Assembly (NCBI GenBank): GCA_016871675.1
Contig: VHCN01000015.1
Span: forward strand, 1 to 63,328
From: Verrucomicrobiota bacterium
GTDB taxonomy: Bacteria > Verrucomicrobiota > Verrucomicrobiia > Limisphaerales > VHCN01
DNA: 63,328 nt
Direction of reading: 5' to 3'
Shown here: in pieces, positions 7,714-16,700 of the stretch
Numbering within the stretch: position 1 is the first letter of the stretch
How the letters are laid out: each line of letters starts with the position of its first letter
Position numbers and translations under genes: made by a program
Notes under the pieces: model-generated
Told to the model about the DNA's origin: nothing
Databases searched by the model: none
What the model saw: only the letters and a program-made list of their open reading frames with translations

Positions 7714-9435
7714 GTGCCAGTCAAAGACGACAATCTGATCGAAATCCTGTCGGACATGGGCGTCGTCACGGACGAGCAATTGTCCGAGGCGCGAGCCGGG
7801 GAGGCCGAGGCTGCGGAGCGGGGTGAGGGAGTGGTCGACCTGCTGGTGTCGAAGAAATACCTCGCCCCGATCGACATCACCCGCGCGCGCGCGATCCAGT
7901 TCGGCGCGGAATTCATCGACCTGGACGACGTGCGGCTCGACGACGAGGTGATCACCGCCGTCCCGCGCAACATCGCCAAGAAATACAACGTGGTGCCCGT
8001 GTTCGCCGACGCGAACAGCATCACCGTGGCGTTGAGCGACCCTTCGGACCTGGACAAGATCGACACGCTCCAGCACCTGCTGAAGAAGGAGCAGTTCGAC
8101 TATCGCGTCGCGCCGGAGGACCAGATCGAGTCGGCGATCAACCGCTACTACGGCGCGGGCGACGATCAAGTGGCGGAGATGCTCACGCATTTCACGCAGG
8201 GCGACATTGATCTCGGCAACATCGGCACCGGGGAGAATTCGTTCTCCAGCGAGGACGAAGTGGATTCCGACGCGCCCCTGATCAAGCTTGTCAACACGAT
8301 CATCATCGAGGCGTTCAAGATGCGGGCATCGGACATTCACATCGAGCCCATGGAGAAGCGGTTGCGCATCCGATACCGGATCGATGGCTGCTTGCAGGAA
8401 GTTCAGTCCCCGCCCAAGCGGCTTCAAAACGCGATCGTCAGCCGGCTCAAGATTCAATCCGGCATGTCGATCGCCGAGAAGCGCATCCCGCAGGACGGAC
8501 GCATCCAGCTCACGGTCACCAACAAGCCGCTGGACTTCCGCGTCAACTGCCTTCCGTGCAGCCACGGCGAAAGCATCGTCATGCGTATTCTCGACAAGAC
8601 CGGCATCCGGCTGGGATTGTCGGAACTGGGCTTCCTCACGGATGACCAGCAGACCTTCGAGCGGCTCATCGGGTTGCCGGACGGCATCCTCCTCGTCACC
8701 GGCCCCACGGGCTCGGGCAAGACGACCACACTTTACTCCTGCCTCAATTACATCAACCGGCCCGACCGCAAGATCATCACCGTTGAAGACCCCGTCGAGT
8801 ATCAGCTCGCGGGCATCAACCAGGTGCAAGTCAGCGAGACCATCGGGCTGACGTTTGCGACAGCGCTGCGCGCCATGCTGCGGCAGGCGCCCAACGTCGT
8901 CATGCTGGGTGAGATTCGCGACCTTGAGACGGCTTCCATCGCGATCAACGCCTCGCTGACGGGCCACCTGGTCTTCTCGACGCTTCACACGAACGACGCG
9001 CCCAGCGCCGTGACCCGTCTCATTGACATCGGCGTGAAGCCCTTCCTCGTGGCGTCCTCAGCGCGTTCGATGATGGCGCAGCGCCTCGTTCGCAAGATTT
9101 GCAAGAAGTGCATGATGTCCTCCGTCCCCTCCGAGGAGGAACTCAAAGCGCTCGGCATCGACATGACCAAACTGACCGGCGCGAACTTCATGAAGGGGGC
9201 CGGATGCAAGGACTGCAACAAGTCCGGCCACCGAGGCCGGTTTGGGATTTTCGAGATCTTCCTCATCGACGACCACGCCCGGAAGTTAATCTATGAACGT
9301 GTGCCCGCGTCCGTGCTCCGCGCGCGCGCGTTGGAAATGGGCATGCGCAGTTTGCGCGACGACGGGGCGCGCAAGGTCGTCGCCGGCCTCACCACGGCCG
9401 ACGAAGTCATCAAGGCCACCACCTCGGATCATTGA
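7714..9435 (+). CDS. GspE/PilB-type assembly ATPase (first copy)
   Basis: 573 residues from GTG 7714. It has an N-terminal MshEN/T2SSE_N domain (about 1-150), then the hexameric secretion ATPase core: SDIHIEPMEKRLRIRYRIDG (Asp/His box), Walker A GPTGSGKTT near residue 330, Walker B VVMLGEIRDLET, and the His box [16 protein letters not shown] four-cysteine zinc motif (CKKC and CKDC, about 464-500) is present. The protein powers pilin or pseudopilin polymerisation from the inner membrane. It is followed by pilT, a second copy and pilC, so all four likely form one operon. Whether this copy serves a true pilus or a type II secretion pseudopilus cannot be told from sequence. Confidence 0.92.
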   Translation: MPVKDDNLIEILSDMGVVTDEQLSEARAGEAEAAERGEGVVDLLVSKKYLAPIDITRARAIQFGAEFIDLDDVRLDDEVITAVPRNIAKKYNVVPVFADANSITVALSDPSDLDKIDTLQHLLKKEQFDYRVAPEDQIESAINRYYGAGDDQVAEMLTHFTQGDIDLGNIGTGENSFSSEDEVDSDAPLIKLVNTIIIEAFKMRASDIHIEPMEKRLRIRYRIDGCLQEVQSPPKRLQNAIVSRLKIQSGMSIAEKRIPQDGRIQLTVTNKPLDFRVNCLPCSHGESIVMRILDKTGIRLGLSELGFLTDDQQTFERLIGLPDGILLVTGPTGSGKTTTLYSCLNYINRPDRKIITVEDPVEYQLAGINQVQVSETIGLTFATALRAMLRQAPNVVMLGEIRDLETASIAINASLTGHLVFSTLHTNDAPSAVTRLIDIGVKPFLVASSARSMMAQRLVRKICKKCMMSSVPSEEELKALGIDMTKLTGANFMKGAGCKDCNKSGHRGRFGIFEIFLIDDHARKLIYERVPASVLRARALEMGMRSLRDDGARKVVAGLTTADEVIKATTSDH

Positions 9436-9461
9436 CCAGCGCAGCGCGAGACTCACACACC

Positions 9462-10556
9462 ATGTCCTACTCGATGTCAGACCTGCTGCAGCTCGTGGTG
9501 AGCGAGGGCGCCTCGGACCTTCACATCCGCGTCGGCATCCCGCCCGCCATCCGGACGCACGGCGAGCTCGAGCGCGTGCAGGGGCCGATGCTCACACCCG
9601 AGGACACCGAGGAACTGATGAACAGCATCACCGGCGAGGACCACATCCAGGCGGTGCGCACGAAGGGCGGGGCGGACTTCGGTTTTGCGTTTGGCGAACT
9701 CGCCCGGTTCCGCGTGAGCGTGTTCAAGGAGCGCGGCAACTTTGCGCTCGTTTTGCGGCAGATTCCGACGCGCCTGCTGACGATCGACCAGATCGGCCTG
9801 TCGCGGGACTTGGTGAACACCTTGCTCAACAAGCCGCGCGGGCTGATCCTCGTGACGGGGCCGACTGGCTCGGGCAAGTCCACCACGCTCGCCTCGATGA
9901 TCAACATCATGAATGAAACGCGCACCGACGCGCACATCATCACCATCGAGGACCCGATCGAATTCTACCACAAGCACAAGAAGGCGGTCATCACGCAGCG
10001 CGAGGTGCACATCGACGTGCCGAGCTTCGCCGAGGCCCTCCGGCGCGCGTTGCGGCAGGACCCCGACGTGGTGCTCGTCGGCGAGTTGCGCGACTTGGAG
10101 ACGATCGAGGCGGCGGTGACCGCGGCCGAGACGGGCCACCTGGTCTTCGGCACGCTGCACACGAATTCCGCGGCGAAGACCATCGACCGCATCGTGAACG
10201 CGTTCCCAATGCAGCAACAGGAAACCATCCGCATCCAGCTATCCACTGTGCTCCAGGCCGTCATCGCGCAGATCCTCGTGCCCACCTGCGACAAGCCCGG
10301 CCGCGTGGCGGTCCACGACATCATGATCAACACGCCGTCCATCAACGCGCTGATTCGCGACAACAAGACGTTTCGCATCGCCTCCGACCAGCAGACCGGC
10401 GCCAAGTATGGCATGATCACCCTCGACCAGAACCTGCTCGACAAATACAAAGCCGGCCGGATTTCGCGCGAGGACTGCATCAACCGGTGCAACGACTCGC
10501 AGACCATCCTGCAGAAGCTCCAGGAAATCGACGCCGAGAAGGCGTCCAAACAATAG
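9462..10556 (+). CDS. pilT: PilT-type retraction ATPase
   Basis: 364 residues from the ATG at 9462 ([11 protein letters not shown]). A TTG at 9432 would overlap the previous gene, but family members start at the equivalent of this ATG. It shows the PilT pattern: [20 protein letters not shown], Walker [10 protein letters not shown] at about 133, an Asp box [10 protein letters not shown], Walker [33 protein letters not shown], and the PilT-specific R-x5-Q region near [20 protein letters not shown]. There is no zinc motif and no MshEN domain, as expected for PilT. PilT disassembles type IV pili. Its presence argues that the machine built here can retract, which is unusual for a dedicated type II system. 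Confidence 0.9.
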   Translation: MSYSMSDLLQLVVSEGASDLHIRVGIPPAIRTHGELERVQGPMLTPEDTEELMNSITGEDHIQAVRTKGGADFGFAFGELARFRVSVFKERGNFALVLRQIPTRLLTIDQIGLSRDLVNTLLNKPRGLILVTGPTGSGKSTTLASMINIMNETRTDAHIITIEDPIEFYHKHKKAVITQREVHIDVPSFAEALRRALRQDPDVVLVGELRDLETIEAAVTAAETGHLVFGTLHTNSAAKTIDRIVNAFPMQQQETIRIQLSTVLQAVIAQILVPTCDKPGRVAVHDIMINTPSINALIRDNKTFRIASDQQTGAKYGMITLDQNLLDKYKAGRISREDCINRCNDSQTILQKLQEIDAEKASKQ

Positions 10557-10561
10557 GCGCC

Positions 10562-12280
10562 ATGTCCGCCAACGTCACCGACCCGCTGCTCGCGCTCATC
10601 CGCGACCAGGCGCTGATCGACGACCTTCAAATCGAGGAAGTCATTCAGGAGAACACCCGGTCGGGCAAGAGCATCAGCTCGATTCTCATCGAGCGGCAGA
10701 TTCTCGACCTCGACGGGCAGCTCCAGATGATGGCCGAACACCTCGCCACCGAGGTGGTCCGAAACGTCCACGAACTGGAGATTGCGCCCGATGTCCTCAA
10801 GGCCATGCCGCCCGCGACGGCGCGCATGTATCAGTGCCTTCCGTTGGAAATGACCGGTGACACGCTCAAGGTCGCGTTCGCCGACCCGATGAACCCGTCG
10901 CAGATCGACCAGGTCAGCTTCATCGTCCACAAGGAGATCATCCCGGTCGTCGCCGACCCGGCGCAGGTTGTCACGGCACTCACCAAGCACTACGCGGAGC
11001 AGGCCGAGAGCTTCGATGAAATCCTGCTGGAACTTGGCGGCGGCGGCGAGGAGCTGGTCAAGGAGGTTGAATCGACCGCAACCTCGGCGCAGCAAACCGA
11101 GCAGGCCATCGAGGCGATGGCCAATGAGACACCGATCATCCGGTTTGTGAACCTCGTCCTGTTTCAAGCCGTGCAGGACCGCGCGAGCGACATCCACTTT
11201 GAGCCGTTTGAGGACGAGTTCAAGATTCGCTACCGCGTGGACGGCGCGCTGTATGAGATGGCCCCGCCGCCCAAGTATCTTGGCCTGCCGGTCACATCGC
11301 GCATCAAGATTCTGGCGAACATGAACATCTCGGAGCGGCGCCTGCCGCAGGACGGGCGCATTTCGATGTCGCTCGGCGGGAAGAAAATCGACCTGCGTGT
11401 CTCGACCCTTCCGACCCGGTTCGGAGAATCGGTGGTGCTCCGCGTTTTGGACCGTTCCTCCGTGAACCTGGAACTGGAGAGCATCGGGCTGCCCGATCCC
11501 ATCTACCGGCCGGTGGTTGAGATAATCAGCCAGCCCAACGGCATTTTCATCGTCACGGGGCCGACCGGTTGCGGGAAGACGACGACGCTTTACTCGTGCC
11601 TGAAAAAGGTCAACGTGATCGACACCAAGCTGCTCACATCCGAAGACCCCGTGGAATATGACCTCGAGGGCGTGATGCAGGTGCAGGTGAACGAGGCGCA
11701 GGGGCTCACGTTTGCCAAGGCGCTGCGCGCCTTCCTCCGGCAGGACCCGGACATCATCATGCTCGGGGAAATGCGCGACCTGGAAACGGCGCAGATCGCG
11801 GTGCAATCCTCGCTCACCGGTCACTTGGTGCTCACGACGCTTCACACGAACGACGCGCCCGGCGCCGTCACCCGCATGGTCGACATGGGCGTGGAACCGT
11901 TCCTCATTTCGTCCACGCTGCTCGGCGCCATCGGGCAGCGGCTCGTCCGCAAGATTTGCGCGAAGTGCCGCGCGCCCTTTGAACCGACCGAAAGCCAGCT
12001 TTCGCAACTGAACCTGTCCGCCTACGATGTCGGCGACAAGACGTTCTACTACGGGCGCGGCTGCGCCGAGTGCAACGACACCGGTTACAAGGGACGAAAG
12101 GGCATCTTCGAGCTGCTCGTCGTCTCCGAGGCCATCCGGACGATGATCAACGACCGCGCGCCCGCCGTCGTCCTGCGGCAGAAGGCGGTTGAGCTTGGAA
12201 TGAGCACGCTGCGCGAAGACGGATTGCGGTGCATTTTCGACGGCAGCACGACGGTTGAAGAAGTGATCAAATACACCTAA
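10562..12280 (+). CDS. pilB: GspE/PilB-type assembly ATPase (second copy)
   Basis: 572 residues, ATG at 10562, five bases after pilT. It has an MshEN N-domain, an [21 protein letters not shown] box, Walker [10 protein letters not shown] near 332, Walker [28 protein letters not shown], and a zinc motif CAKC/CAEC. It differs throughout from the copy at 7714 (for example GCGK against GSGK in Walker A), so it is an old paralogue and not a recent duplication. It is directly followed by pilC, the normal arrangement for PilB-PilC, which makes it the more likely partner of that platform protein. The gene symbol is assigned on synteny. Confidence 0.9.
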   Translation: MSANVTDPLLALIRDQALIDDLQIEEVIQENTRSGKSISSILIERQILDLDGQLQMMAEHLATEVVRNVHELEIAPDVLKAMPPATARMYQCLPLEMTGDTLKVAFADPMNPSQIDQVSFIVHKEIIPVVADPAQVVTALTKHYAEQAESFDEILLELGGGGEELVKEVESTATSAQQTEQAIEAMANETPIIRFVNLVLFQAVQDRASDIHFEPFEDEFKIRYRVDGALYEMAPPPKYLGLPVTSRIKILANMNISERRLPQDGRISMSLGGKKIDLRVSTLPTRFGESVVLRVLDRSSVNLELESIGLPDPIYRPVVEIISQPNGIFIVTGPTGCGKTTTLYSCLKKVNVIDTKLLTSEDPVEYDLEGVMQVQVNEAQGLTFAKALRAFLRQDPDIIMLGEMRDLETAQIAVQSSLTGHLVLTTLHTNDAPGAVTRMVDMGVEPFLISSTLLGAIGQRLVRKICAKCRAPFEPTESQLSQLNLSAYDVGDKTFYYGRGCAECNDTGYKGRKGIFELLVVSEAIRTMINDRAPAVVLRQKAVELGMSTLREDGLRCIFDGSTTVEEVIKYT

Positions 12281-12292
12281 CCCAAGCCTCCC

Positions 12293-13648
12293 ATGCCCAG
12301 CTACAACTACACCGCCCTTGACCAAAAGGGAAAGGAAACCAAGGGCACCCTCGAAGTCTCCACACAGAGCGAGGCGCTCAGCCGCCTCAAGGAGATGGGC
12401 TACTTCCCCACCAAGGTCACCGAGTCCGAGAAGAAGAAGGATGATGAGAAGGACAAGAAACAGGATTCCAAGGCAGCCAAGAAACCCGCGCCAGGGAAGA
12501 AGGGCGCGAAGAAGGGGATCGACCTCAACTTCAACATCAAGATTCCCGGTCTTTACGGGAAGGTGAAGTCCAAGACGCTCTGCACGTTCACCCGCCAGCT
12601 CGCGACGCTCATCGATGCCGGTTTGCCACTGCTCCGCGGCCTTCTCGTGCTTCAGAAGCAGGAGCGCGATGCGACGCTAAAGGACATCCTCGGACAGCTC
12701 GCGACCTCGATCGAGGGCGGCAGCACCTTCTCGGAGGCTCTCGCGCAGCATCCCAAGGCCTTCAACCGCCTGTTCGTGAACATGGTCAAGGCCGGTGAAC
12801 TTGGCGGCGTGCTCGAAGTCGTCCTCAACCGTCTGGCCGAGTTCCAGGAAAAGGCGCAGAAGATCAAGGGCAAGGTCGTCGCTGCGATGTTCTATCCCGT
12901 CGCCGTGCTCGTCGTGGCCGTCGCGATCGTAGGCGTGCTGATGGTGTTCGTCGTGCCGAAGTTCGAGGAAATCTTCAAGGACCTGCTGAACGGCCAGCCC
13001 ATGCCTGGATTCACCACGCTCGTGCTGAGCATTGCGCACATGATCAGGGACAACATTATGGGCACGCTGGGCATCGTCGCGGGCGTTGTGATCGTCTTCA
13101 AGCTGTTCGTCCGCACCAAGATTGGCCGGCGCCTGTTCGACCGCTTCAAGCTAATCATGCCCGTGATGGGACCCGTCATCAGCAAGGTCGCCATCTCCCG
13201 CTTCACCCGCACGCTCGGCACCCTCGTGAGTTCTGGCGTGCCCATTCTCCAGGCGCTGAGCATCGTCAAGGAAACCTCCGGCAATGTCTGCGTCGCCAAC
13301 GCTGTCGCATCCGTCCACGAAAGCGTGAAGGAAGGCGAAACGATCACCGCGCCGCTCGAGGCCTCGCGCATCTTCCCCCCCATGGTCATCAGCATGGTGG
13401 ACGTCGGCGAACAAACCGGCGCACTGCCTGAAATGCTCATGAAGATTGCCGACAACTTCGACGAAGAAGTCGACAACGCCGTCTCCGCGATGACCTCGTT
13501 GCTCGAGCCGATCATGATCGTGTTCCTCGCCGTGATCGTCGGCTCCATCGTCATCGCGATGTTCCTTCCTCTGATCGCGATCATGGACAGCATCGGCGAC
13601 GATTCTGGCCCGGCGCCTGCGCAGAAGCAGGGCGTGAAGGGCGACTGA
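12293..13648 (+). CDS. pilC: PilC/GspF-type inner-membrane platform protein
   Basis: 451 residues. It begins with the family start PSYNYTALDQKGKETKG, then a lysine-rich charged linker (about 45-80: EKKKDDEKDKKQ, KKPAPGKKGAKKG) that is longer than in most PilC proteins. Two GspF repeats follow: FTRQLATLIDAGLPLLRGL with its TM pair near 195-215, and SRFTRTLGTLVSSGVPILQAL with the final helix LEPIMIVFLAVIVGSIVIAM. PilC couples the cytoplasmic ATPases to the growing pilus. It closes the ATPase block and is followed by a strong terminator-like hairpin, so the block is probably one transcript. Confidence 0.92.
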   Translation: MPSYNYTALDQKGKETKGTLEVSTQSEALSRLKEMGYFPTKVTESEKKKDDEKDKKQDSKAAKKPAPGKKGAKKGIDLNFNIKIPGLYGKVKSKTLCTFTRQLATLIDAGLPLLRGLLVLQKQERDATLKDILGQLATSIEGGSTFSEALAQHPKAFNRLFVNMVKAGELGGVLEVVLNRLAEFQEKAQKIKGKVVAAMFYPVAVLVVAVAIVGVLMVFVVPKFEEIFKDLLNGQPMPGFTTLVLSIAHMIRDNIMGTLGIVAGVVIVFKLFVRTKIGRRLFDRFKLIMPVMGPVISKVAISRFTRTLGTLVSSGVPILQALSIVKETSGNVCVANAVASVHESVKEGETITAPLEASRIFPPMVISMVDVGEQTGALPEMLMKIADNFDEEVDNAVSAMTSLLEPIMIVFLAVIVGSIVIAMFLPLIAIMDSIGDDSGPAPAQKQGVKGD

Positions 13649-13677
13649 TCCTAAGGCTCGGGCAAGTGTTCACCGCG

Positions 13678-13704
13678 ACAGCCGCCGGCGATGCCGGCGG
13701 CTGT
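13678..13704 (+). terminator. Strong hairpin terminator after pilC
   Basis: A perfect 12-bp stem (ACAGCCGCCGGC / GCCGGCGGCTGT) with a GAT loop, followed by TTTCGTT. It separates the ATPase block from the toxin-antitoxin and prepilin genes. A second small hairpin, ATCGGGT-GAAG-ACCCGAT, lies at 13720-13737. Confidence 0.65.
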
Positions 13705-13736
13705 TTCGTTCGCGTCATCATCGGGTGAAGACCCGA

Positions 13737-13765
13737 TTGCACCGCTCGGCGCGCGCTGGTAAATA
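13737..13765 (+). promoter_or_regulatory. Promoter of the BrnT/BrnA-like operon
   Basis: TTGCAC (13737-13742), exactly 17 bases, TAAATA (13760-13765). It sits just after the pilC terminator and about 45 bases before the toxin start. The region is AT-richer than its surroundings. Confidence 0.5.
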
Positions 13766-13772
13766 CATTGTA
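13764..13772 (+). promoter_or_regulatory. Candidate operator for the antitoxin
   Basis: TACATTGTA is a palindrome (TACA-T-TGTA) overlapping the -10 and the transcription start. ACATTG recurs 11 bases downstream (ACATTGTAATC then ACATTG). Autorepression by a ribbon-helix-helix antitoxin would be expected at such a site. This is inference from position and symmetry. Confidence 0.35.
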
Positions 13773-13810
13773 ATCACATTGCATTGGCGATGGACTGACG
13801 CGGAGATCAC

Positions 13811-14104
13811 ATGGAATTCGATTGGGCCAACCGGCAGTTTGAACTCGAGGGCAACTTGACCACCCTCACGATCGAGGAGTCGTTCGAGGACCCGTTCGTC
13901 GTCCGGCTTCTGCCCGACTCGGGCCCCTATTCCGGGCAGGCACGGTTTTTCAGCCTCGGCAAGTCTTCCAACGGCACCGGCGTGTTCAGCGTCTACCGCA
14001 CGAATGGCAAGCAGGTCCGCGTGCTGAGCGCGCGCGAATTCGAGCCCGAGGACCTCTTCTTCTATCAGCGGCGGCAAAACCAACTGCTCGCGGCAAAGGA
14101 CTGA
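13811..14104 (+). CDS. BrnT-like toxin
   Basis: 97 residues, ATG at 13811 with a GGAG seven bases upstream. It aligns by eye with BrnT (RelE-fold ribonuclease toxins): FDWANRQFELEGN in place of the usual FxWDxxKxxxN, then TIEESFEDPFVVRLLPD, ARFFSLGKSSNG, and the end QVRVLSAREFEPEDLFFYQRR, matching the family's RIISARxAxxxE segment. The KHG of typical BrnT is missing, so catalytic competence is uncertain. It overlaps the next gene by one base (TGATG), in the toxin-first order of brnTA. The toxin normally cleaves RNA and is neutralised by the downstream partner. A divergent or domesticated member is possible, given its place inside a secretion locus. Confidence 0.6.
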   Translation: MEFDWANRQFELEGNLTTLTIEESFEDPFVVRLLPDSGPYSGQARFFSLGKSSNGTGVFSVYRTNGKQVRVLSAREFEPEDLFFYQRRQNQLLAAKD

Positions 14105-14457
14105 TGCGCACTCTTCTTCCAACCGGTGACCGCACCGGGAACGCGGCGGCCCTGCCCGCAACCAAGCCAGCCGCCGAAGCCCTCGTCGTGCTCTCGCGGT
14201 GGGAGGACGTCCCCGTGTTCGAGTCCGAAGCCGAGGAAGCCGCCTTCTGGCAGCGCACCCGGCTGGACCTTCGACTGATGGACGCCTCCGTGGCGGACGC
14301 TGCCGAAGTTTCCGAATCCGTCACCATCACGCTGCGCATCGACCCGCGGATGCTCTCGCGCATCAAGCGCCTCGCGCGGTCGCGCTTCCTGAACTACCAG
14401 AGCATGATCAAGCAATGGCTCAGCGAAAGGATGGAGCAGGAACTCAGGGAACGATGA
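14104..14457 (+). CDS. BrnA/CopG-type antitoxin
   Basis: 117 residues, start overlapping the toxin stop. The first 35 residues are a disordered Ala/Pro/Thr-rich extension. Next comes VPVFESEAEEAAFWQRTRLDLRLMD, which matches the 'F.SeeEaaeFW.th' toxin-binding region of CopG antitoxins (PF12441), and then VTITLRIDPRMLSRIKRLARSRFLNYQSMIKQWLSERM, a ribbon-helix-helix with the classic 'lRldp.ll.riK.lA...g..YQsli..wl' pattern. It should bind the toxin and repress the shared promoter. The next gene starts inside its stop (ATGA), so the prepilin genes can be read on the same mRNA. Confidence 0.72.
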   Translation: MRTLLPTGDRTGNAAALPATKPAAEALVVLSRWEDVPVFESEAEEAAFWQRTRLDLRLMDASVADAAEVSESVTITLRIDPRMLSRIKRLARSRFLNYQSMIKQWLSERMEQELRER

Positions 14458-15116
14458 ACATGAACGCCGCCGCGACACGAAGATCACCCGCGCTTCCGCG
14501 CACGATGCGCGGCTTCACGCTTGTCGAGATGCTCGTCGTCCTCGGCATCATCGGCATTCTTTCCGCGATCGTCGTCGGGGCCGTCTCCCAAGTCGGTCCC
14601 AAGAAGATGATCTCTGTCACCAAGGCGAAGCGCTTCGAACTCGCCACGTTCATCGAGCTCTACAAGACCGACCTCGGTTCTTACCCGCGCGACAACCCCG
14701 CCAATCCCGGCACCAACACGCTCTTTTACGAGCTGACGGGCGTCCTCTTCACCAACAACCTTGTCACGCCTGCCAACGCCACCTTCACTTCGCCGCTCGA
14801 CTCGACGAACAACCTCACCTCCGCGCAGCTCAACGCGGTGTTTGGGACGGTCGGCATCCAGAACGTCGCCCGTCCCGGCAGCCGGCCGAAGTCCTACATC
14901 AAGAACCCCGTCGAGGGCCACGATTACAGGCCGGTGCGAGTCGGCGTGAACACCGTGATGCTCCTCACCCCGCCGCCCGCGGCGCAGAAGAACCCCGCGG
15001 CGACAGTCACCTGGAACTACGACGCGTCCTCGACCCGCCGGCGCAACATGGCCGGATTCGACCTTTGGGTTGAACTCGTCGTCAAAGGCACGACCAACCG
15101 CTACGGAAACTGGTAA
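14454..15116 (+). CDS. Prepilin-like protein, GspG/H type
   Basis: 220 residues, ATG overlapping the antitoxin stop. A short basic leader ends in the class III prepilin peptidase site TMRG-FTLVEML, followed by the hydrophobic helix LVVLGIIGILSAIVVGAVSQ. The glutamate at +5 is present. The body begins with a GspG-like KRFELATFIELYKTDLGSYPRDNPANPGT and continues with Asn/Thr-rich sequence. It should be cleaved by a PilD-type peptidase, not seen in this window, and packed into a pseudopilus. Immediate neighbours are four more prepilin-like genes, so this is a minor or major subunit of the same assembly. Confidence 0.8.
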   Translation: MNMNAAATRRSPALPRTMRGFTLVEMLVVLGIIGILSAIVVGAVSQVGPKKMISVTKAKRFELATFIELYKTDLGSYPRDNPANPGTNTLFYELTGVLFTNNLVTPANATFTSPLDSTNNLTSAQLNAVFGTVGIQNVARPGSRPKSYIKNPVEGHDYRPVRVGVNTVMLLTPPPAAQKNPAATVTWNYDASSTRRRNMAGFDLWVELVVKGTTNRYGNW

Positions 15117-15127
15117 CCATCCACGCC

Positions 15128-15853
15128 ATGAACCCCAAGACCCAACCCCTGCACTCCGCTCGACTCCGCGCCTTCACGCTCATCGAGCTGCTCGTCGTCA
15201 TCAGCATCATCGCGGTTCTCGCCGGCCTCCTGCTTCCTGCGGTATCGGCGGCCAAGACGAAAGCCAAGGCCGCGCTTGTGAAGAAGGATCTTGCGGACAT
15301 CAACAATGCCATCCACTCCTACAAGGCGGAATACGGCGGCCGGGTTCCGATTGGCTTCTCGACGAACGCCGACGTCACATTTGGCTCGGCCGCATTCGGC
15401 ACGGGCATCTCCAACAGCCATCCCATCGGCATCCTCCTCGCCGTCACGAATTCCGCCAACGGCGTCGCCAACGCCAACACCGTCCACCGCTACAACCCGC
15501 GCAAGGTCGCGTTCCTCAACGCGAAGATGCTCGATGCCGCCGAGGTGCGGAAGCAGGGCATCGGCGGCGACGGCACGTTCCGCGACCCGTGGGAAAATCC
15601 CTACATCATCAGCATTGACGCCGACCAGGACGGGTGGTGCACCGACGGCTTCTACTCGCTCGCCGCCGTCTCGCGGAAGTCCACCACCATCGGCCACGAC
15701 GGCTGGACGGAGAACAACCCCGTGGGAACGCCCAACGTGTTCCGGCTGCGCACCGAATCGCTCGCGTGGTCGTTCGGTCCCGACGGCAGGGCCGATGCGG
15801 CGGCACCGGCCGGCACGGGCGACAACAAGGACAACATCGTGAGCTGGAAGTGA
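15128..15853 (+). CDS. Prepilin-like protein, GspG type
   Basis: 241 residues. The leader ends RLRA-FTLIELLVVISIIAVLAGLLLPA, so the residue before the cut is Ala where most prepilins have Gly; Ala is tolerated. After the helix, AKTKAKAALVKKDLADINNAI and KAEYGG resemble the GspG start. Later, DPWENPYIISIDADQDGW is the 'DPWGnPY' feature of major pseudopilins, and SFGPDGRAD matches the calcium-site region 'SlGaDG'. It is therefore the best candidate for the major pseudopilin of a type II-like system. The gap to the previous gene is 11 bases and to the next four. Confidence 0.82.
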   Translation: MNPKTQPLHSARLRAFTLIELLVVISIIAVLAGLLLPAVSAAKTKAKAALVKKDLADINNAIHSYKAEYGGRVPIGFSTNADVTFGSAAFGTGISNSHPIGILLAVTNSANGVANANTVHRYNPRKVAFLNAKMLDAAEVRKQGIGGDGTFRDPWENPYIISIDADQDGWCTDGFYSLAAVSRKSTTIGHDGWTENNPVGTPNVFRLRTESLAWSFGPDGRADAAAPAGTGDNKDNIVSWK

Positions 15854-15857
15854 GTTC

Positions 15858-16700
15858 ATGAACGGACTTTGCACAACGCCGGGCAGGGCAGGGGACCGCC
15901 GCGCCTTGCGGCCGGCCCGCCGGCCGGCCGTGTTTCGCGAGGCCGCGTTCACCTTGCTGGAAATGCTCGTCGTCATCGGCATCATCGGCATCGTCACGGC
16001 GCTCGCGCTCCCATCGCTCCGGATGAACAAGGGCAACGTGATGACCGCCGCAAGCCGGCAGGTGCTTGAAGACCTCCAGATTGCGCGGCTCCGCGCCATC
16101 AGCGGGCGCACCACCGTCTTCGTCGTGTTCTTTCCGCACCAAGGCGCGGTCTGGAACGGCGTGTCCTACGGCATCGCTGTCAACGCGGCGCAGAGCAACT
16201 ACTTCACAACCAACCGCGCCGGGAACGCGCTGCTCAACGGCCAGCTCGCCTCCTACGCGCTCTACACCAAGCACAGCGTCGGCGACCAGCCCGGCTCCGA
16301 CAACCCGCGCTACATCACCGAGTGGAAGACCCTTCCCGACGGCACGTTCTTCCCGCCGGCCATCTTCATCAACACCACCATCGCACCCGCCATCTTCTTC
16401 AACATCACCAACACCACCGAGACGTTTCCCGTTCCCGACACGGCCAGCGCCATCCGGTATCCGCTGCCCTACATCGCCTTCGACGCCAACGGCCGGTTGC
16501 TCGGCCGCACGGCGGACATCGGGATTCCGCTCACGCTCGGGAGCGTGTTCCTGTTCAAGGATCCCACGGGCGAGACAAACCAGGTCATCGACCCCGACGT
16601 GATCGAGACGCCGCCGGGAAACTGGACGAACAACTTCGTGCGGCTGCGCATCAACTGGATCACCGGCCGCGCCAAGGTCGAGCGGCCCGAACTGCCATGA
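15858..16700 (+). CDS. Prepilin-like protein, GspH type (Verru_Chthon D-like)
   Basis: 280 residues with a longer leader (about 30 residues) ending in FREAA-FTLLEMLVVIGIIGIVTALALPSL. The pattern KGNVMTAASRQVLEDLQIARLRAISGRTTVFVVFF is the GspH arrangement, in which a strand follows the long N-terminal helix. Position and order match what I recall of the four-gene 'Verru_Chthon cassette' (D, B, C, A) described by protein-family models from Verrucomicrobium and Chthoniobacter; that identification is from memory and not from a search. The stop overlaps the next start (ATGA), so expression is coupled. Confidence 0.72.
   Translation: MNGLCTTPGRAGDRRALRPARRPAVFREAAFTLLEMLVVIGIIGIVTALALPSLRMNKGNVMTAASRQVLEDLQIARLRAISGRTTVFVVFFPHQGAVWNGVSYGIAVNAAQSNYFTTNRAGNALLNGQLASYALYTKHSVGDQPGSDNPRYITEWKTLPDGTFFPPAIFINTTIAPAIFFNITNTTETFPVPDTASAIRYPLPYIAFDANGRLLGRTADIGIPLTLGSVFLFKDPTGETNQVIDPDVIETPPGNWTNNFVRLRINWITGRAKVERPELP

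Noticed and set aside
9965-12325. A 786-codon minus-strand frame over pilT and the second ATPase
   Set aside because: Low-complexity shadow; both plus-strand genes have complete family motifs.
13720-13737. Second hairpin ATCGGGT-GAAG-ACCCGAT as a terminator
   Set aside because: It has no T-run and abuts the -35 of the toxin promoter; the preceding 12-bp hairpin is the better terminator. It could be a minor structural or binding site.
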